Of a stretch of DNA of 64,000 nucleotides, positions 34,664 to 46,200 are shown piece after piece. Position 1 is the stretch's first letter. Every line of letters starts with the position of its first letter. This DNA comes from Sesamum alatum. Its lineage: Eukaryota; Streptophyta; Magnoliopsida; Lamiales; Pedaliaceae. The DNA is taken from assembly GCA_034509735.1 (NCBI GenBank), contig JACGWO010000010.1:11359193-11423192 (forward strand), written 5' to 3'. The position numbers and the translations under genes were made by a program. Below the pieces are notes generated by a model. The model made no database searches and was not told the DNA's origin. It saw only the letters and a list, made by a program, of their open reading frames with translations.

Positions 34664-36243
34664 ACCCTACACACATATTGGTCTTAGCGAATGTGGAAGC
34701 ACGCCAGGAGCCAAATTCTTTTCTTTAGGCTACTCAAGACAGTAACTGGAGGAGGGCCATGGAGGACGAGATCACTACCCTTGAAAAAATCATACCTAGG
34801 AAATCACCTCCTTGCCTCCAAGCATACGAGCTATTTTGATCACATTGGGTGTATAAATTGAAGCTCCAACCTGATGGGCAAATTGACAGATATAAGGCGC
34901 TTTGTGGCCCAAGGCTACACACAAATAGAAGGGGTAGACTATTTTGATAGCTTTTAGCCGGTGACTAAGACGATGACAGTGAGGGTATTTCTGGCTATTG
35001 CCTCTGCTATGTCCTGGCGGATTGAGCAGCTCGACGTCAACAACGCTTTCCTTCAAGGCCATTTAGAGGAGGAAGTCTAAATGACGCCTCCAGAGGGATA
35101 CTCCAAAGCTCAACCCAGACAGGTGTGTCTACTCAAACATTCCTTATACGGCTTGAAGCAAGCCTCTAGACGTCGGAACATTGAATTTACATCCAAGTTG
35201 GAGGAGTTTGGTTTGAAGCAGTCGCCTCATGATCACTTCTTGTTCATCAAGCACTCTGGTACTACTTTTACAACATTATTGGTCTATGTGGATGGTGTCC
35301 TCCTCATGGGGACATTCCTGACATGTATTCACGAGGTTAAGCAGTATCTCAATTGCTTATTCACAATCAAGGATTTAGGGTATGCCAAATACTTCCTTGG
35401 TTCGGAGTTGGATCACTCTCCGGAAGGCACATGCATTACACAGTCCAAGTACCTTCGGGACATTCTTACTGATTGTGGCATGCTTGAGGCTCACCCTGTT
35501 TCCACTCCGTTGTCTCCTAGAGCTAAGCTTGACATATAATCCGGAGCCCTGTTCTCTTCTCCTGATCATTACAGGCGCCTCATCGGCAGACTTCTTTATC
35601 TTGGCTTCTCCGGTGATATTTCCTTCGCAGTCCAGCAGTTGAGTCAGTTTTTGCAGTAGTCCCAGAAGCCTCACTGGGATATTGTGTTGCATGTGCTCCG
35701 CTACTTGAAAGGCTCCCCTTATCTTGGGTTGTTCTTCCCTGCTACCAGTTCCACGTAGCTGTTTGCTTACTCTGATTCTGACTGGGCCTCTTGTCCTACT
35801 ACCAAGCGCTCCATCACCAGTTTTTGTATTTTTCTTAGTGGTGCCTTGATTTCCTGGAAGACGAAGAAGTAGGAGACTGTCTCTCGCTCCTCTATCGAGG
35901 CCGAAATATTGGAGCATGGGCGTCGCTGTTTGCGAACTTCTGTGGATCACTTACCTCCTTTCTGAGTTTCAAGTTCCTATTCTGTCGCCTATCCTCTTCT
36001 GGTGTGACAACAAAGCAGGCATTCATATTAAGGAGAACCCCGTCTTCCATGAGCAGACTAAGCATCTCGACACCGATTATCGCTTCGTCCACGAGCAGTT
36101 TAAGGAGGGCTTCATCTTCCCTCTCTACATTTCTGGCAAGGTCAACCAGTTGATCTATTCACCAAGTCCCTTGCTCCGCCTGCGTTTTCGTTCCTCTTGT
36201 CCAAGTTGGGCTTACACACTTGCGCTCCAACTTGAAGGGGGTC
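34664..36243 (+). pseudogene. Copia relic of another lineage: RT and RNase H
   Basis: Plus-strand RT reads VCLLKHSLYGLKQASR, then LLVYVDGVLLMG (35281-35310), where the catalytic YVDD has become YVDG. It continues KYFLGSELDHSPEGTCITQS and HPVSTPLSPRAKLD. RNase H follows (SDSDWASCPTTKRSIT, ISWKTKK, WCDNKAGIHI, HLDTDYRFV). In-frame stops (for example at about 34952 and 35071) and frame changes are frequent. A purine-rich run (about 36230-36242) and an LTR follow. Its sequence differs from E1-E3. Confidence 0.88.
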
Positions 36244-36640
36244 TGTAGCAAATTCAGAAAATTCAGATTTCCAGCCTTCCATCCATTTTGCCTCTCTCTA
36301 TTTATTGTAACGCGTGTTTTAGTGCAACACGTTTTTCTTAGTATCATTGTACATAGCTTTCCAGGTGTAAACTGATCTGGCTTGTTAGTTAGTTGGTTGA
36401 GGTGGTTAGTTAGTTCGCTGACATGTATTTTTAGTTAGGTGGTTACAGATACTTTCCCTGTACATTGTATAAACAAGGCTGCACAGCCTCTTCAGTTTGT
36501 GACATACTGATGAGAGCCTCCTCACTGAAACCTCTTCAGTTTGTGACATACTGATGAGAGCCTCCTCACTGAAACCCCAAAATATGGCTTTCTCTACTTC
36601 TCATATCCAGTTGAATAACTTTGCATGCTCCATTTTACAG
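36244..36640 (+). repeat. 3' LTR of the Copia relic (right end uncertain)
   Basis: It begins TGTAGCAAATTCAG directly after the purine-rich run CTTGAAGGGGGTC. The right end is not certain; a CA at about 36640 is possible. It contains a TGTATAAACAAGG TATA-like motif near 36465 and a 44-bp tandem duplication. Confidence 0.6.
36487..36574 (+). repeat. 44-bp tandem duplication
   Basis: Two identical units in tandem (36487-36530 and 36531-36574), each starting CCTCTTCAGTTTGTGAC, just downstream of the TATA-like motif in the LTR. Confidence 0.9.
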
Positions 36641-36917
36641 TAGCCTAGTTGTTTAAGTTTTTTTCTCTTTGTTTGATACAAGAAATTCACTATGTCAGCG
36701 CTTAAATTATTTAGGATCAGCCATTAATTTCTTCTATAGATTTACATGCTTCGACTAAATTTATCATTTTCTTTTCATACTTTATTTTCTTTACATAATT
36801 TAAGTTCCTATCAACAAAATCATGTATGGTTTGCTTTTAAAGTTTTTATATATCACAAGTGTAGGTAAATGAATTAATCATTTTTTTCGTACGAAAACAT
36901 GAATGATTTAATTCGTC
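36641..36917. other. Spacer without recognisable features
   Basis: AT-rich DNA between the Copia LTR and the MULE-like element. Nothing supportable. Confidence 0.5.
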
Positions 36918-37992
36918 GGGCAAAATGCATCCAGGCACTCGGCGTTATACAAAAATAGCAATTTACCCCCTTGTGTTAAAAAAAATTCTTAATTTATCCC
37001 CTGTGTTTTTAAAAAAGAAGTAAAATACCTCCTTATATCATGGGGTATCCTTCACGCGCCAAGGGTGCGATTTTGCTTCAATTTTAGTTACAAAATGACT
37101 TTTATGTCCCTAATAATCAACCATTAAATCTTATGTTATATATACATCAAAGGTTGAGATTTAATAAACAATTCAATGGTCAAGATTTTTTCTTATTTAG
37201 ATCAATAGTTCACGTTGATGTATACAATCAATGGCGTATATCAATTTGAATTAAATCGACAGCTCAAATTTATACATATATATGAAATATATTTATGATA
37301 TTAATAAAAAAATAAAAATAAAAATAAAAAATTCGGGAGAGGGGTGGAAGGTCGTTGTCGTCCGAGAAGGGGTAGGGGAGGCGCGACAACCGGATCTAGG
37401 TAGGGAGGCGGACCAACACGACTGGGGAAGGGGATGAAGGCTGACGGTGGCTGGGTAGGGGGAGGGGGGCGACGACGGCTGGGGAGGGGAGGGGGAGAGG
37501 CGCGGCTACGAAGGGAAGGGGGCGACGGGTGTGGCTGCGAAGAGGGAGGGGACGACGACAGTTGGAGAGGGAAGGGGAAGAGGCGCAACTGCGAAGAGGA
37601 GGGGGGCGACGATAGTGGGGAGGGGCGACGCAGGCGGCGACCGGCTAGGGAAAGAAAGGAAATAGATACATATATTATATATATCATGAATATATATTAT
37701 ATATCATATGTATATACATATATTTTTAAAAATATATTTTGAATTTTGTTATATAAATTATATATGTAAATTGAATTTGGACCGTTGATTTGTGTTAGAT
37801 AAAATCCAACAGTTGCAAAATAAATATACAAATATTTTTAAAAAAAATAGGCGCGTGTATCTCACCTATCGCGTGAGGTGTGTATTTTGCTCTTTTCTTT
37901 AAAACAAAAGGGAGTAAATTGAGAATTTATTTTTTACAAGGGGGTAAATTGCTATTTTTGTATAACCCAGGAGGGTAAATTGCATTTTGCCC
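36918..37992. mobile_element. MULE-like DNA transposon 2, imperfect 9-bp TSD
   Basis: 1075 bp with long inverted repeats of roughly 100 bp (GGGCAAAATGCATCCAGGC left; GGGCAAAATGCAATTTACCC as the complement of the right end). Flanks TAATTCGTC (36909-36917) and TAATTTGTG (37993-38001) match at 7 of 9 bases. The interior is strongly GC-rich and purine-biased on the plus strand (37335-37650). ORFs on both strands there (37301-37742) are low-complexity and not accepted as genes. It has the same architecture as 27117-28378. Confidence 0.75.
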
Positions 37993-38146
37993 TAATTTGT
38001 GAAAAAAAAATTACATTGTTTTGGAATAGGATAAACACCACTTTTGGTCCCTCAAGTTTAAAAATTCTATCATTTTTGGTCCTCCGTTAAATTTTCTATT
38101 AAAATTAATGAAATTCTTAAAAAAATAAAAATAAAAAATGCATTTG

Positions 38147-39715
38147 TGCTCGAGGGAACTTGAACCTAAGTCTCAAGTGTAACAAAACAAACCTTTATAC
38201 CACTAGGCCAAATTTGCTGCTTAACTTTTTATGCACCCGAAATTTACTTATTTTAAAAATTCTCTGAAGTATGTTGTAACAGCCCCAAATCAGGCACATC
38301 AAATCGAAATTTTTACTTATCAAACCCTAGCACTGCTGCGCAACGAGCAGCAGTGACGATGGAGAGGAGAACCATGGTGAGGAAGACTGATTGACATCCT
38401 AAAATCCCAAATTACAGTGAGTTGTTTATGACTTTTATGACATTGTTTGGTATTTTTTTTATGACTTTTATGACTTACGTATTCTTGTGGAATTTTTATG
38501 ACTTATGTACTCTTGTTGAGTTTTTGTGAATTATTCTTGTGGAATTTTTATGACTTATGTATTTGATTTCTTGTTTGGGGCTAATACAACACTTTAGAGA
38601 CGTTCTATAAAATTTGGGAGACTAAAAAACCAAGAAAGGAACTTGGGGCTGCTACAGCATACTTCAGGATAAGTAGATTTCATGTGAGTAAAAGCTTGGA
38701 TAAATGCAATTTTGGTCCTTAAACATTGCCACTAAAGTAGTTTGGTCCTTCAACTTTTTAAGGTTGCACTATTAGTCCTCAAACATTCATTTTTTAAGTA
38801 TTTTTAGTCCTTCTATTATATTTGCCTTTAAACTTGACAAAAAATTCATTTTTTTTTTGGGTAAAAAGAATATGTTATTTTACTCCTATTTGTGCTATTT
38901 TTCAACTTTTAGTCTGATACATTTATTTTTTCCATGTTTCTTCAAACTTAAAGAGAGAAAAAACCCAAAAATATTGAATTTAAGCAACAAATTTGCCGTA
39001 TAATTTTCACAAAATTTATCAATAACCTATTTTGTATATGATACAATACCTAAAACATGTGCAACGTAAAAAATATTAAAAAATAAACATCCTTACATTA
39101 ATTAAACATTGATACAAAAATTTAACATTTAGCAGACATTTATCAGACAATTTAATGATTTTCTGCATTGGGAAATAACATTTATCAGACAATTTAATGA
39201 TTTTCTACATTGGGAAATAAAGCAAGGATGTTTATTTTTCAATATTTATGTTGTTTTTTACGTTGCACATGTTTTAGGTATTGTATATTACACAAAATAA
39301 GTTATTGATACATTTTGTGAAGATTATATAGCAAATTTATTGCTTAAATTCAATATTTTTTTGATTTTTTTCTCTTTAAGTTTGAAGAAAAATGAAAAAA
39401 ATAAATGTATTAGACTAAAAGTTGAAAAATAGCACAAAATAGGAGTAAAACAATATTTTTTCACAAAAAAAAAAAAAATGAATTTTCCGTCAAGTTTAAC
39501 AGCAAATATAACGGAAGGACTGAAAATACTTGAAAAATGATTGTTTGAGGACTAATAGTGCAACCTCAAAAGGTTTGATGACCAAAACTGCTTTTAGTGG
39601 CAATATTTGAGGACCAAAATTGCATTTATCCCATAAAGACTTAAGTGGCAGACTTGGCCTTGTGGTATGAGACTTGTTTTGTTACACTTAAAACTTAGGT
39701 TCGAGTGATGTTTAC
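38147..39715. repeat. Older inverted repeat split by a foldback element, with tRNA-like boxes
   Basis: The left arm (38147-38293) matches the complement of 38641-38693 plus 39643-39715; the right arm is split by the element 38698-39633. Inner arm ends are AACAGCCCCAAAT (left) and CTTGGGGCTGCTAC (right). Outer ends carry a tRNA-like A box (TGGCCTAGTGG, minus strand, about 38205) and a B-box-like GGTTCAAGTTCC (about 38170). The partner arm has TGGCCTTGTGG and GGTTCGAGTGATG. The region 38030-38146 has no clear partner. Confidence 0.65.
38698..39633. mobile_element. Foldback element with ~400-bp inverted arms
   Basis: Starts GGATAAATGCAATTTTGGTCC; the complement of the right end reads GGGATAAATGCAATTTTGG. 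The arms match inward to about 39100 and 39215. The loop holds a tandem pair of a ~43-bp unit (ACATTTATCAGACAATTTAA...). Flanks TAAAAGCTT (38689-38697) and TAAAGACTT (39634-39642) resemble a 9-bp TSD. The uninterrupted left arm of the surrounding inverted repeat shows the empty site. No ORF. Confidence 0.8.
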
Positions 39716-39719
39716 CCTT

Positions 39720-40295
39720 TTGGAATATTTGTTATGGGTCAAAACTAACATGTTTCCATTTTGGTAGCTACTTCATTTGTGTATTTGTTTTCTTGCATGG
39801 CTTAGGCTCTCCTTTTTCTTATTTCTTTAAATATATTGCTAAATTTACAGGTAGATAAATGTATACGCACCATTTATTTTTCAAAGAGAAAAAAGGAATA
39901 CAAAGGAGTGGATTTCTCAGTCTGATCTCCATGCACTAGGCCAAAGAAAAAATCCAAAAATTCATTTGAATTATATTGTGAAACTTTTTTTTCCCTCAAT
40001 TTTAGATTGTTATTTATATTTACCATAAAGTAACCGAATTAGAAGGATCAACTGATTAGTGGTAAATTATAGTTTATCTTTTTGAAGATTCTTGTGCTGC
40101 TACTTTAATTTTTCTTGAAAAAATGATTATTTTTTCTTAGCATCTTTAATTGCATGCATTTCATAAATTAGATATAGATCTCTCAAGTGTTAACTCAGGT
40201 ATTTTAGTTTTTATTTTCTCAATGATCAAATGTTGTTGAATAAAATTAATTACACTCATATTATATTGATTATGAAGTGTAATAATCCTGAGTTT
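39720..40295. other. Intergenic, nothing recognised
   Basis: AT-rich DNA upstream of the LINE remnant. It may include decayed LINE sequence, but no motif could be read. Confidence 0.5.
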
Positions 40296-42107
40296 GCTAT
40301 CGGTTACGACCCATTAGTCTATATAATGTTGTGATGCAAATTGCTTTTAAATGCATAGCTAATCGTTTAAAGGGATTACTTGATTCTACAATCTCCCTGG
40401 TCTACCGATAACGTATTGCTTGCCTTGAGTTAAATCATCACCTTAAAATTTCACACAAGTCTAGACCTGGTAACGTAGTGTTTAAATTAGACATAACAAG
40501 ACTTATGATAGGGTTGAATGGTCTTTCCTTAGACACGTTCTTCTTCTGATAGGTTTTGAGAATTGACTTGTTAACGTTATCATGTTCTTAGTGACCACGG
40601 TTTAATATTCATTGACCTTAAATGGCTCTCAATTTGATTCCTTTAGGCTGGAACGCGGTATCCATGAAGGTGACATGTTATCTCCGTGCCTATTTCATTT
40701 TTGTGAAGAAGCGTTGTCATGTCTAATTCAAGATGCGGAACGGAGGGGTACCTTGAAAAGGGTGGCGGTCCTCGTGAATGCCCCTATAGCATCTCGCATT
40801 TACTATTCGCTAATGACACTTTGGTGCTTTGCGAGGCGAAGGTGGAACACATAAAGGAGATTTGGCGTATACTGGATTTGTATGGCCGTACACTAGGGCA
40901 AGTGGTCAATTATGCAAAATTTAGTATGATTGTGAGTAGTCGGGTGGGGAATGAGGTGAATCATTGTTTAGCACGACAGTTGGGAGTTGGCCTTGTGCAG
41001 TGCCATGATTGTTCCTTGGGGCTTCCGGCTATTGCAGGACGTTCACATTGGGCTCTTTTTGAAAACATCCGGGATTAATTTTGGAGCACAGATAGGGTGG
41101 AATGAAGAACTGCTTTCTCAAGCAGGAAAACGTGTGTTGAACAAATCTGTTGTTCATTCATTACCTACTTATGCTTTGTCTTAAGTTACCGGATGGTTTG
41201 TTGAGGGAGCTTGAATCGACGGCGGCTAAATTTTTTATGGCATAATAGGGGAGAAAAGAGGGTATATTGGGTGGTGTGGAGGAAAATGTGTAGAGCAAAA
41301 GAGATTGGGGGATTTGGGCTTTCGAAGTTTGAGAGCATTCAACCAGGCTCTTATTGTGAAACAGGGATGGAAACTTGTGACTAAGCCTGACTCATTGTTA
41401 AGTAGGGTGATAAAAGCACAGTATTATCCTCATGGGTCATTTTGTGATTCTTCCATGGGGACGAGAGCATCGCTTACTTGGAGAAGCATAATTGGGTGTC
41501 GGCATATTCTACGGAGGGGGTGCAATATACAAGAGGGTGAAGTGGAATGGATGTCGGCTAGGAATAGGAAATTTTCTGTGCGAAGTGTGTATAAAGCAGT
41601 GGTGGAGTTTGAACAGAGGAATATGGCATCCTCGTCCAGCACATTTCCAAACATATATGGGGACTCAAGGAGGTTCTGGAATCTACTTCGGGGCATCGCA
41701 GTCCCTCCAAGGGTCGGATTATTTATCTGGAGAGCATGCATCGGAGCCGTCCCAACCTTGGAGATTTTGCTCGCCCTTGAGGTGGATACTCAGTATGCTT
41801 TTTGTTTGGAACCTGGGCTGTTTTCTTGTCCGACTGCAAGGGTGGTTTGGGCGTCGTCAAACATTTCCTGGCGGTCACTATCAATAAGGGCTGATGAAGT
41901 ATCAGAATCGATTCACGTGTGCTAGTGCAGGTGACTGCGAATGATAACCCAAGGTTCCTCATGTTTTGTTGGGCACTGTGGCAAAACAGAAACAAGAAAA
42001 TGATGGAGCATGTTCAACAAGACCCAATGCAGATTGTGATGAAGGCAGACCAATTCTTGGAGAACTATAAACTGGCATGTTTGCGAATGCGACTTGGGTC
42101 ACTCTGA
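40296..42107 (+). pseudogene. LINE (non-LTR retrotransposon) RT and zf-RVT region, decayed
   Basis: Plus strand: LRPISLYNVVMQIAFK and CIANRLKGLL (about 40300-40380), an N-rich block, LERGIHEGDMLSPCLFHF, then SHLLFANDTLVLCEAKVEHI in a neighbouring frame. The catalytic F-A-D-D reads FAND (Asn codon 40812-40814). Further on: GDLGFRSLRAFNQALIVKQG, then SVRSVYKAVVEFEQ and FWNLLRGIAVPPRVGLFIWR (zinc-binding RT-associated domain), and ALWQNRNKKMMEH at the end. At least four frame changes; not functional. Typical of plant L1-type LINEs. Confidence 0.85.
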
Positions 42108-42229
42108 CTTAGGTTGGGAAAATTCTGGTCTTCGTTTGGAGGGACTGATAAAGAATTTCATCGGTTCTCCTATCAGAAAAAAGAAAGAAAAAAAGAAGGA
42201 AATATAGGAATCAACCAATATTAACAGTG

Positions 42230-42740
42230 ACATAAGAACTAACGATACACTGCTCGTACAAGGCTAATCTGGCAACAAATGTGCTAACACTTCCAGTCCT
42301 TATAACGTATCCGAAACTACAATCTTGAACTCCAGCAGCCGACTCCTCGTATAAGGCTAATCTGGCAACGCAATGTGCTAACACTTCCAGTCCTTAATAA
42401 CGTATCCGAAACTGCAATCTTGAACTCCAGCAGCCGACTCCTCGTGTCCATAGCAATATGGCCAATTGGAGAGAGATCCTCCCCTTTTGCTTCAATCTTC
42501 TGAATCACCTCTAAATAATCACCTAATCACCACTCCATTCCTCAAGAGCTCATTTATTAGCTAACTCTGCTGCTAATACCTCAGCCACAACAGGTTTTAC
42601 TAGGAATTTAACATCTTTTACACCCTCAGCAAAACACTGATCCTTAATACTCTCTTGCAATGGTTTAACAAGTGCGCCATCAAAATTATGTGTGATCACA
42701 CCTTCATCTGGGCAAGACCACTCTGTGATCATGCTCGAAA
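42230..42740 (-). pseudogene. RNase H-like (RVT_3) domain in opposite orientation
   Basis: Minus-strand frames read EWSCPDEGVITHNFDGALVK (first catalytic Asp in NFDGA), KFLVKPVVAEVLAAELANK (Glu region), then EVIQKIEAKGEDLSPIGHIA and DTRSRLLEF. This is the RNase H domain normally found downstream of the zf-RVT region of plant LINEs, but here on the other strand from the LINE at 40296-42107. Frame breaks and a 93-bp duplication damage it. Confidence 0.65.
42253..42440. repeat. Tandem duplication of ~93-95 bp
   Basis: Two near-identical tandem units (about 42253-42345 and 42346-42440), both starting CTCGTA(C/T)AAGGCTAATCTGG, with small indels. It duplicates part of the RNase H-like segment. Confidence 0.85.
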
Positions 42741-43267
42741 CCTAATCTGCAGAGGTTCAACTATTATCTTGTGTAAAACCTATTCTCATTCCTAGACATT
42801 TATTCTTTCCTACGGCCTCTATTAGCATATCTGTTTGCTGAGAGTACTAGGAGATGAAGTTCGAATGTATGACTAAGATACGAAAGCATTCAACTACGAT
42901 ATGATAAACACTGTATTTCCTATCGATCATTAAGGATTAAGATGATAAAACTGCCACACAGATACCAATCCAAAAGGAGTATAAGCAATTGTGACATCTT
43001 TCAAATAAGCCCGAGTGTATCGCCCATATTAACTACATGGGAGAAGGCTATTTACTCGAATCAATTCAAGAATCAAGAACAGCAATCTATTATGCATTTG
43101 AGTTGTGACTTGATGTATATTTCTAGAGCTACGAATAAGACACGGAACAAAGCCATCTTAAACACATAACGCATTCATCCAGACTCACCGTATCCAGTGA
43201 TTTGGTGAATTAGTAAAAAGAACTGCAGGACGCGAGCACCATGAAGATGTTTACTGAGGCGAAGATA
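42741..43267. other. 3' flank of the BPA1-like gene
   Basis: No coding sequence recognised. The part next to 43268 is presumably 3' UTR of the gene on the minus strand. ORF 42942-43169 (plus) shows no family features. Confidence 0.5.
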
Positions 43268-46200
43268 TCAGAGAATTAAACCATGTACTGGAGCAGGCTT
43301 GGATGAATGCTGTTCTCTAGAATCAGGTGATTTAGGAGACTCAGATAGATGCACTTGAGCAAAGTCGTCCACCATTTTTCTTCTCTGCTCATCCTCAACT
43401 ATTCCAACTTTTTCCTTAGTCTTTTGGCCAACTTCCCCAGCTGCCTTGGTGACTTTGCTAAAAGCACCTGTTACCCATGTCGTACCAGTGAGGATATACC
43501 TGTTCTTCATAATGGCAGATCCAGCATTACTAACTGTTTGCTCGGCAGCAGCAAGTGCTGATTTTGCTTTCTCAGAAACATGGAGTTTCTCATCTACTTC
43601 ACGCACTTTATCATTCACTATGGAAGTACCAATAGATATCTTCTCACTCAGTCCAATTTTTTTATCAAATGACACAACTTTAGCACTTGCTGTGGAAGTT
43701 AATTGGTGCTTCTCATCGAAAGACTTCGCCTTGTTAACAGCATCTTTACCTAAGATAAAACCCTTCGCAAGCATGCTGCTCACAACATCCTCCGCCTTCT
43801 GGAAAGCAGATTCAGCACCCCCTCCAGTTTTTCCCTGTGAAGGCTGCTAAGTTTTGGGCAGCATCAGGTAAGAAAATGACTTATAATTAATTGGGAAAAA
43901 TAATATTTAAGAATTTATTACCAGGAGTGGGGCAGAAGCAGCAGGAGGGAGCTTGTAATCTGGGTCCAGAGCAATATCCACAGTCATGTCCACAATGGTT
44001 GCACCCTGAAATTGATACAAAAATGTCTAATAAATTAGAAATTTATGCTTCCTAAGTTCAAGATATTTGTAAAACAAAATTGCTATTTTCAAAGATGTGT
44101 TAATAACACCTATGGAAACATATAAGAGAATTCGTAGGAGATGGAAAGAAGTTCATCCTTCGACATTAAAATTATTAATTTTTCATGAATATAGGAGAAA
44201 TTCTGTCGAAAATAAGAAGGCAATATTACTAGCCATCAACAAATGTAAGGCGACATTCAAGATTGAATTAATATTACAGGTATTAAGTCAGTGAGTTATT
44301 TTGTGAACCGTTAGCAAAGAATCATCAAACATAACTTATGGATCAACAATACAAGGTTATTGGAAACTATTTGTCAGCAAATAGATTGAAACGTGCCATA
44401 TACAAAGAACAAGAGAAGGACCCCAAAATGGTTGTCATGATTCTCTAAAAGGCAAATGTAATACAGTTCATAGAGTTTAATGGCATATATACAACTCTAT
44501 TGATTGCCCTCATGGCACTTTAATCTAATTGGTCATAGATGATATTGTGCACAGTTTTTAGTACTCTAGGTCATCCAACTTCAAATCAGTTGACAATAAG
44601 GAGTGAGGCCCTGTAGGCTCACTTGCTTTGAACAGTTATGCATTACATAAAGTGATACAACACACATGGACTCCACAATTTGCACTTTGCACGAGGTAGA
44701 TGTATGTCATGGTGTTCGCCTAATCAAAAGGTGTAAATATTGCACTACCATTAATAAGGTGCGGCAATTATACAAAATATGGGCGGAATAGGTAAATAAC
44801 AAGATTGAAACAACTATCCTTGGTTCCCATCTTTTCAAGCCCGACTCTATCATGATGAATTATCTCTCAAAATATCTCCAAGCACAACTTGGAAAGCCAT
44901 AGATTATTACTTAATACATGCTCGAACAAGTGGCACATGGATCATCATTATCACATATCAAATCCCATGGAAAAACACTAAGCTGAATATTTAGACCTTG
45001 AAGATAATCTTAATTCCTATTTACACTACAAAAGTTGAGCTTCAACCAAAAGACATATTGCCCAAGATTCATTTATCCCTTGTCCCAATTATAAAATTAA
45101 TAAATATGGATAAACAGTATGATTTGTCCTAGAAATTAATTTACTCTTGACTTTTCATTTTCTGCTATGAAGTTTTTGTAACACATCATATGCTTCTCAA
45201 AAGCGTTTTTTATTCAATAGCAAGATAGCAACAATCAAATTTAAGGTCATTTAAGCCTTTGGGTATTGAGTCACATGAGTAGATCTTTAGTTTACTAAGA
45301 ATGTACTATTCTTCATATTCATAATAGTAATTTATTTCCCCATTCTTATTGTTCTTGTTCCTACAAGGATTCATGATCCGGTCATCATAATGTGGACAAA
45401 CTCTAGGATGAGGAACAAACAAAACACTTTTCCACATTACTGAGATATTCCACCTATCCATTACTTCAAATGACATTAAAGATACCAAGCAGAAGTAACA
45501 AAACATCATCATCTTGATTTTGAGAACATCCAATAATGAGAATAGAAAGCAAGATAACAGAAACAAAATGAATTGAAAAGACAAACCTTAAAAAAAATGA
45601 ATTAGACAAAAGTTGTAGGAGTCATATTGTTGGAAGAAATACAAATTTGACAAGGATGACAAGAAAACCAAACTGTAAACATCGGAAAAGAACACAGGAG
45701 AAGTAGAATTAAGGAATCATAAGAGAGAAAATCACCGAAAGAAGAACTGCTGTCTCTGCTCCCTGTGCATCCTTGAAGGTAACAAATGCAAGTTGACACC
45801 GCTCGGTATCACTGCATAAGCATAGGAAATTTACAGCCCGTATGAGCATGTGTATACACAAAGAGAAGGGAAACACCAAACCGATTAAAGTAACCTTCGC
45901 ATCTCAACATATTCGATATCACCAGAAAAAGAGAAGAACTCCTTGATGTCACGCTCAGATGCCCCCAAAGAGAGATTGCTGACCTTGACTGTTTTGATCT
46001 AAAACATCAAAATAGGCAAACATCATTAGGTAAAGAGTAATATCTACTTTCTATTAGACTAATACTTTTAATGCATTTGCATAAATTAATCTTATAATTA
46101 ACATAACCCTTGACTGTGATAATATTTTAAGATAATAATTTGTGTTAGTTTTGAAAAAATTTGAACATAGACCCTTTCATTTTATTAGATTTTATGATTT

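Noticed and set aside
37301..37742. ORFs of 128 and 102 aa on opposite strands
   Set aside because: Mirror-image low-complexity (Pro/Ser versus Gly/Arg) in the GC-rich core of a MULE-like element; no domain.
38147..38212. Functional tRNA gene
   Set aside because: A and B boxes are present but the acceptor and anticodon stems of a tRNA cannot be formed.
43830..43860. Apparent frameshift in a run of five A in the BPA1-like gene
   Set aside because: It disappears when exon 5 is taken to start at the nearer acceptor (CACAG|GGAAAA), which joins exon 4 in phase.
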